Origin: Methanomassiliicoccaceae archaeon UBA367
GTDB lineage: Archaea; Thermoplasmatota; Thermoplasmata; Methanomassiliicoccales; Methanomethylophilaceae
Direction of reading: 5' to 3'
Assembly: GCA_002506255.1 (NCBI GenBank)
Contig: DAXF01000057.1
Coordinates: 1,833-11,764, forward strand
DNA: 9,932 nt
The translations under genes and the position numbers were made by a program. A model generated the notes under the pieces. That model was not told where the DNA came from and did no database searches. It was given only the letters and a program-made list of their open reading frames with translations. Positions 5,546 to 9,932 of this stretch are shown one piece after another. The stretch's first letter is position 1; each line of letters begins with the position of its first letter.

Positions 5546-8038
5546 ATGTCCTCAGCGGCAAGGAGATTCTTAGTTTTGTCCTCTGTTGCAGTGCTAGCTC
5601 TTTCAGTTCTTCTCTCCGTCCCGGCAGAGGATCTCCATGCTGTGACGGGAGAGGGCGACGGGTCCGCAGTCGATCCGTTCAGGATAGACAGTGCAGACGA
5701 CCTTCGCAGGATAGGCACAGGCAGTATGGGTTTGGATAAGCATTACGTTCAGACCGCGGACATAATCTTCCCTGATGATGCGGGTCCGAAGATCCAGGTG
5801 TCTACGGCAAGAGGACCTCAGACCACTGTTTTCGAGGTGGGTGTCAAGATCCCATCGGGTCTCTGCGCGACGATACAGGTCAATGAGTACATCGCATCAT
5901 GTCAGGGCAGCACGGAGAATGTGAGATTCACCGTGCCCAACAACGTATTCCTGGACAGATCCATGGTGTCCATGGCATACACCGGGCTGCCCGGGGTGAA
6001 TGAGGATGTATCCGACAATGCATGGTCCGCATCCTTCGTGTACCTGCAGAAGGATTCGGATTCATTCATTTTACCGACAAGAGGCAATTTCTCTCCCATA
6101 GGCGACAGAGACGACCCGTTCACCGGAACCTATGACGGAGCAGGATTCAGGATCGGAGGGATCAGAGTGATGGACTACAGGAACGGGGACTCGTTCTCAG
6201 GTCTGTTCGGATACGCGGCCGGTGCGACCATCCGCAACGTCTCCCTTGACGGTAGCGGTTCCGTATTCTCTTCCAATTCCTTTTATCAGTCATCAACGAA
6301 AACTGCGAGCGAGAGCAGGACCAGAGTCTCTTCGGCAGGAAGCATATGCGCCGATGCGGTCGGAACGCTGATAGAGAATTGCAGATCCGACTGCACGGTA
6401 TCCTCCGTAATGATCGACATAAGCAAGATGGAATCATTGTCCAACGGGAATCTGCATCAGAACACAGTTCGAATGGAATCCTTCGCAGGCGGGATCGTCG
6501 GCAGTGCGGACGAATGTGTGATCAAGAGCTCCTCCTTCTCCGGAGCGGTGACCTCTCTGTTGTTCGACGAGAAGGGCCTGATCTTCACTCCGGTCTCTGA
6601 CGGCACCGGTCAGAAGATATTCCAGCTGAAGATGCATCAAAGCGGAAGGTCGTGCCTTGGCGGGATAGCAGGGATCACCACAGGTTCTGAGCTGATATTC
6701 TGCAGCAACGACTCTGATGCGATAAGCGGGAACAGGTTCTTCTCAAAGAACACGACGGAAAGCACCGATATGGGAGGGAGCAGCATTGACATTCATGTGG
6801 AATTCGACTGTTTCCGGGGAGGCATTGTGGGCTTCTCCGAAGGAGATATGATCATAGGGTGCCGGAACAGCGGGGAAGTCTTCGGAGAGGAGCAGGGGAT
6901 GATGGATACAAGCGGTCTGTCGGCCGGGACGAGCCTGTCGTTCAAACATCTCGGAAGTCAGAATTCCGGAGGCATAGCAGGGATGATGAGCGCAACGGAG
7001 GCCCTGAACTGTCTGAACACAGGGCAGACAGGAAGATCAGGCAACATATACTTCCAGACGTCCCCGTACCCTCCTCACCGCATAGGAGGCATAGCCGGCA
7101 CCACGGATGACCGGAACGTGACGATCAGGAATTGCTTCTCCGATTCCGGATCAGCGAAAAGGCTAAGCGGAGGGATTGTCGGCGTTTCGTTGGGCTCTCT
7201 GACAATCGGCGGTACATACTTCACATCCCCGGATCTGAACATAATCTCGAACAAGGGCCTTCAAGAGGACATCGATAAAACGATGCTGTGGAGAAGTGAT
7301 GAGCCGTTCCGTGATAAAGCGGACTGGGATTTCGACAGGATGTGGACGGTGGACAATGAGAATAAGCCCCGCCTGCATCTAAGATACAATCTGGTCTTCG
7401 AGTACCTCTATCCGAATATGAGCATCGAGGCCGGCGGCTCATCCGGTTCTGCATTCGCTGTCAGCGCTCCCGCGGTTTCCTTCAAGATCAGCCCGAGCGC
7501 CGATCCAGACAGCTACTATATTCTGCGTCAGGGATCGAAGGAGACCGTTGTCCTGCCTTTTTGTGAAATGATATATATGACCCCGGACCCGGACTCATCC
7601 GGGTCGGTAAAGGATATAGCCCTGAAGGTGAGCAGGCACAAGATGAATCTGTCCGTAAGCTGTGTAATGGAGAACCTAAGTCTAGATTCTGCGATTGGAA
7701 CGGTGAAGTGCATGCAGACTCTGAACGCAAGAGTGGTGGCCGCACCCGGCTTTGTATTGCCCGAGACCATAGAGGTCATGCACGGGAAAGTGAGGTTGGA
7801 CCCCGCACAGTACACATTCGATCAGGAATCGGGTGAGATACTCGTTCCGGATGTCAGAGAGGACATATTGATCCAGGCGGTCGCCGTTCCTGTCAAAGCC
7901 GATGCTGCAGAAGAAACTGACACTCTTGGAAAGGTCGCAGATCTGTTGAATGCGAATAAGAAGAGCATCGCCCAATCGATGGTCGTTGCATCCGGGTTAA
8001 TGGTTTCGGTATACGGCCTGTGGACGATCCGCAATTAG
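5546..8038 (+). CDS. GLUG-repeat beta-helix surface protein, signal peptide and C-terminal anchor
   Basis: An 830-residue envelope protein. Residues 1-32 form a Sec signal peptide (two arginines, hydrophobic core, LHA cleavage-like site). DGSAVDPFRIDSADDLRRIG (38-57) is the standard lead-in to GLUG domains. GTYDGAGFRIGGI (194-206) begins a right-handed beta-helix of about eight GLUG-type rungs to residue 560, with repeated GGIVG/GGIAG turns. WDFDRMWTVDNENKPRL (594-610) closes the helix, as is typical. A beta-rich region (615-780) follows, containing a LPETIEVMHG...YTFDQESGEI unit like repeats in thermoplasmatal surface proteins. A membrane helix at about 808-826 leaves a tail of only a few residues inside. 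The likely role is adhesion or interaction with other cells; the ligand is unknown. Atypical are a 100-residue insertion (about 75-180) and long arms between rungs. The stop is TAG, interlocked with the convergent ATPase stop. Confidence 0.85.
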   Translation: MSSAARRFLVLSSVAVLALSVLLSVPAEDLHAVTGEGDGSAVDPFRIDSADDLRRIGTGSMGLDKHYVQTADIIFPDDAGPKIQVSTARGPQTTVFEVGVKIPSGLCATIQVNEYIASCQGSTENVRFTVPNNVFLDRSMVSMAYTGLPGVNEDVSDNAWSASFVYLQKDSDSFILPTRGNFSPIGDRDDPFTGTYDGAGFRIGGIRVMDYRNGDSFSGLFGYAAGATIRNVSLDGSGSVFSSNSFYQSSTKTASESRTRVSSAGSICADAVGTLIENCRSDCTVSSVMIDISKMESLSNGNLHQNTVRMESFAGGIVGSADECVIKSSSFSGAVTSLLFDEKGLIFTPVSDGTGQKIFQLKMHQSGRSCLGGIAGITTGSELIFCSNDSDAISGNRFFSKNTTESTDMGGSSIDIHVEFDCFRGGIVGFSEGDMIIGCRNSGEVFGEEQGMMDTSGLSAGTSLSFKHLGSQNSGGIAGMMSATEALNCLNTGQTGRSGNIYFQTSPYPPHRIGGIAGTTDDRNVTIRNCFSDSGSAKRLSGGIVGVSLGSLTIGGTYFTSPDLNIISNKGLQEDIDKTMLWRSDEPFRDKADWDFDRMWTVDNENKPRLHLRYNLVFEYLYPNMSIEAGGSSGSAFAVSAPAVSFKISPSADPDSYYILRQGSKETVVLPFCEMIYMTPDPDSSGSVKDIALKVSRHKMNLSVSCVMENLSLDSAIGTVKCMQTLNARVVAAPGFVLPETIEVMHGKVRLDPAQYTFDQESGEILVPDVREDILIQAVAVPVKADAAEETDTLGKVADLLNANKKSIAQSMVVASGLMVSVYGLWTIRN
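6194..7225 (+). repeat. Coding repeats: GLUG-type beta-helix rungs
   Basis: Protein-level repeats at residues 217-560. The G-rich turn recurs at SGLFGYAAG (218-226), FAGGIVGS (313-320), LGGIAGIT (371-378), RGGIVGFS (424-431), SGGIAGMM (474-481), IGGIAGTT (513-520) and SGGIVGVS (541-548). Most rungs also have a cysteine about 16 residues after the turn (IFCSN, IGCRN, LNCLN, RNCFS). The repeat is clear in protein and diverged in DNA, so it is old rather than a recent tandem duplication. Confidence 0.75.
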
Positions 8039-9932
8039 TTGCGCTCGTCCGCATATTCCTTGGCAAGCCTTTCGTTGTACCATTTCAGGGTCACATCCGC
8101 AAGGGAGGAGAACAGACCCTTCCTGAGAGCGTAGCGGGCCGTGAAGAACCAGATTATGCTGATGCCTATTATCACGAGAGCCCAGATCAGCGGGAATTCG
8201 ATGAGCCCCAGGACCAGGCGTGCCGGTTTGACGCTGTAGGCGAGAGCGGTGAGGCCGAACAGAAGGAACATCAGGACAGTGGGTCTGATGTCACCGTGTG
8301 CCTTCCCATCTATGGATGAGAAGCTCCAATGGGGGGTTATGAAGAGTATCTGCGATATCCCGGCTATGATCAGGAAGAGGAGCATGGCATTGCTTGAGAC
8401 CACTTGTGCCGTCTGTATCAGACCGCCGTCCGGGTCGTAATTCGTCTTCAATATGGCGCTGAGCTCCTCTGCCGGCAGATCCAGGGATAATAGTCCCGAG
8501 GTAATCGAGAAGTAGAATCCGAAGTAGATCAGAGCCGCGAAGCCGGCGATCACTGCGGCCGCAGGCACAGCATAGCTCAACACCTCCGGCAGGACAGCTC
8601 CTTTTTCCTCAGTAGGCTCTGCCCATATGGTCATCAGGAATGCTGTGACGGATACTGTCAGGAACGCATAGAATGCGATCTGCGTTGGCATCATGGGTAT
8701 CATCCCGGAGCCGATGAGTATCACACCGATTATGATGGCCAGCACGAAGTTCCTGGAAAGGTAGAGCTTCAGTATGTTCCTCATGCCGGAGACAGTTCTT
8801 TTTCCCTCCACCAGGGCCTTGGGCAGCGCTGAGAACTTGTCATTCATTAGGACTATATCGGCCACACCCCTGGCGGCGCCGCTCCCGCTCTGAAGAGCCA
8901 CACCTATCTGTGCGCTTTTGAGGGCGAGAACGTCATTCACTCCGTCCCCGACCATGGCTACGTATCTGCCGTTCTTCTTCAGTATCTCGATGATCTCCAC
9001 TTTCTGATTCGGTTTCATCCTTCCGAATATGTTGCCTTCGATGGCGGCCCTGGTCTTCTCCTCGTCGCTCATAGCCTCCAGCTGATCCCCGGAGAAGATT
9101 ATCCGGTTCCCCGGCAGGCCGGCTATTGAGAAAAGAGCATCGACTGTCGCAGGGTCATCGCCGGATATTACCTTCAGTTCCATCCCGTTGTCCAGGAATA
9201 TGTCTATGGTCTCCCTGCAATCCGGGCGGATCTCATCGCTTATCACTATAACTGCGACAGCTAGCATATCCTGCAGCATCGGCGTGCCGTCCGCATCGTA
9301 AAGCGGCAGGTCGGGTGAAAAGCCCATGACAACGGTCCTCATGCCTTTGGAGGAAAATGAGGCTGTGATATCATTCATGCCGTCGGCCCCGGACATGCGC
9401 GGGCCGAGAACAGAAAGTGCTCCCATGTAGATATTGATCACTTCGTCGCCCGCTTTGACCTTTACAGCGCTGTATTTCCTCTCGGAAGAGAACTCGATCT
9501 GATCCAGGGGCTCTATCTTATCGTAACCGTACTCTGCCTCCAGGGCATTCACCGTTCGGTTCCTGCTGTCCGTGGCGTTGACGAATTCCTTGATAAGTGC
9601 AGAGGCGTCATCCCTGAACGGGACCATCTCCTCGAAGACAAGACGGTTCGTGGTTATCGTGCCGGTCTTATCCATGCATACCGTATCGACATGACTCATG
9701 GATTCGACGGAGTTCGCCCTCTGCAACAGAGCTCCGCTGTCCGCCATCCTAACGGCGGCGATCATATATGCGAGAACGATCAGCAGGAACAGTGCTATCG
9801 GTACCATCTCAAGGATGACCACGGACATCTGAATGACCGTCGTGAAAGGGGATTTCAGCAACAATATGTTGGCCAGGACCATTATCGCAATGTACACGAA
9901 GGCGATGACCATGAGCACCATCGTTATCGCCG
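8035..9932 (-). CDS. Cation-transporting P-type ATPase, CtpE-like; 5' end outside window
   Basis: The reading frame is open through the right edge, so the N-terminus (M1-M2 and the actuator domain with its TGE loop) is missing; the first ATG seen, at 9921, is internal. Residues below count from that methionine. The remainder is membrane helices M3-M4 (about 4-58), the phosphorylation site DKTGT (84-88), the nucleotide-binding FSSERKYSAV (144-153), ISGDDPATV (252-260), KPNQK (303-307) and the hinge GDGVND (325-330), then M5-M10 (about 391-599). ISGDDPAT and the ADIVLMNDKFSALP segment resemble the CtpE group, whose mycobacterial member exports calcium; the ion here is not proven. The usual PEG(L) in M4 reads VPIAL. 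An acidic, lysine-poor loop at 480-500 faces outside between M7 and M8. The gene is convergent with the surface protein and its TAA stop shares bases with that gene's TAG. Confidence 0.88.
   Translation of the reverse strand, partial: AITMVLMVIAFVYIAIMVLANILLLKSPFTTVIQMSVVILEMVPIALFLLIVLAYMIAAVRMADSGALLQRANSVESMSHVDTVCMDKTGTITTNRLVFEEMVPFRDDASALIKEFVNATDSRNRTVNALEAEYGYDKIEPLDQIEFSSERKYSAVKVKAGDEVINIYMGALSVLGPRMSGADGMNDITASFSSKGMRTVVMGFSPDLPLYDADGTPMLQDMLAVAVIVISDEIRPDCRETIDIFLDNGMELKVISGDDPATVDALFSIAGLPGNRIIFSGDQLEAMSDEEKTRAAIEGNIFGRMKPNQKVEIIEILKKNGRYVAMVGDGVNDVLALKSAQIGVALQSGSGAARGVADIVLMNDKFSALPKALVEGKRTVSGMRNILKLYLSRNFVLAIIIGVILIGSGMIPMMPTQIAFYAFLTVSVTAFLMTIWAEPTEEKGAVLPEVLSYAVPAAAVIAGFAALIYFGFYFSITSGLLSLDLPAEELSAILKTNYDPDGGLIQTAQVVSSNAMLLFLIIAGISQILFITPHWSFSSIDGKAHGDIRPTVLMFLLFGLTALAYSVKPARLVLGLIEFPLIWALVIIGISIIWFFTARYALRKGLFSSLADVTLKWYNERLAKEYADERN

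Overview
The window looks like archaeal chromosome, most likely a methylotrophic methanogen of the Thermoplasmata (Methanomassiliicoccales-like). This is inference from four things. There is a zinc-dependent corrinoid methyltransferase-like protein of the MtaA/MtbA (URO-D) family. There is a stand-alone Cys-rich small domain of the kind attached to methanogen CobD. There is a GLUG-repeat surface protein with a signal peptide and C-terminal anchor. Several genes have an archaeal TATA-like element about 25-30 nt before the start codon and no Shine-Dalgarno sequence. No rRNA, tRNA, CRISPR array or insertion sequence is visible, and coding density is very high.

Layout. Positions 61-3692 (minus strand) hold a two-gene operon: a YhaO-type metallophosphoesterase and a YhaN-type AAA ATPase with a four-base start/stop overlap, an Mre11/Rad50-like pair whose ATPase carries a two-helix membrane hairpin mid-protein. 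Positions 3732-4895 (minus) encode the URO-D family methyltransferase. Divergent from it, with 37 bp between preferred starts, is the Cys-rich protein (4933-5280, plus). Its tail overlaps a convergent 63-residue ubiquitin-like protein ending in Gly-Gly (5269-5460, minus). An 85-bp divergent promoter region (5461-5545), containing a perfect 7-bp-arm palindrome, separates that gene from an 830-residue beta-helix surface protein (5546-8038, plus). The surface gene's TAG stop interlocks with the TAA stop of a convergent P-type cation ATPase (8035-9932, minus) that runs off the right edge.

How the genes may work together. The clearest functional unit is the phosphoesterase/ATPase pair, expected to act on DNA ends near the membrane. 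The methyltransferase and the Cys-rich protein plausibly share a corrinoid theme, while the Gly-Gly protein is probably a sulfur carrier or protein modifier whose partner is not in view. The surface protein and the cation pump are envelope functions without an evident link to the rest. Nothing here is a clear new defence or mobile system. The most unusual points are the hookless, membrane-anchored Rad50-like ATPase with a substituted H-loop, the Cys-rich/methyltransferase pair, and the palindrome at the start of the Gly-Gly gene.
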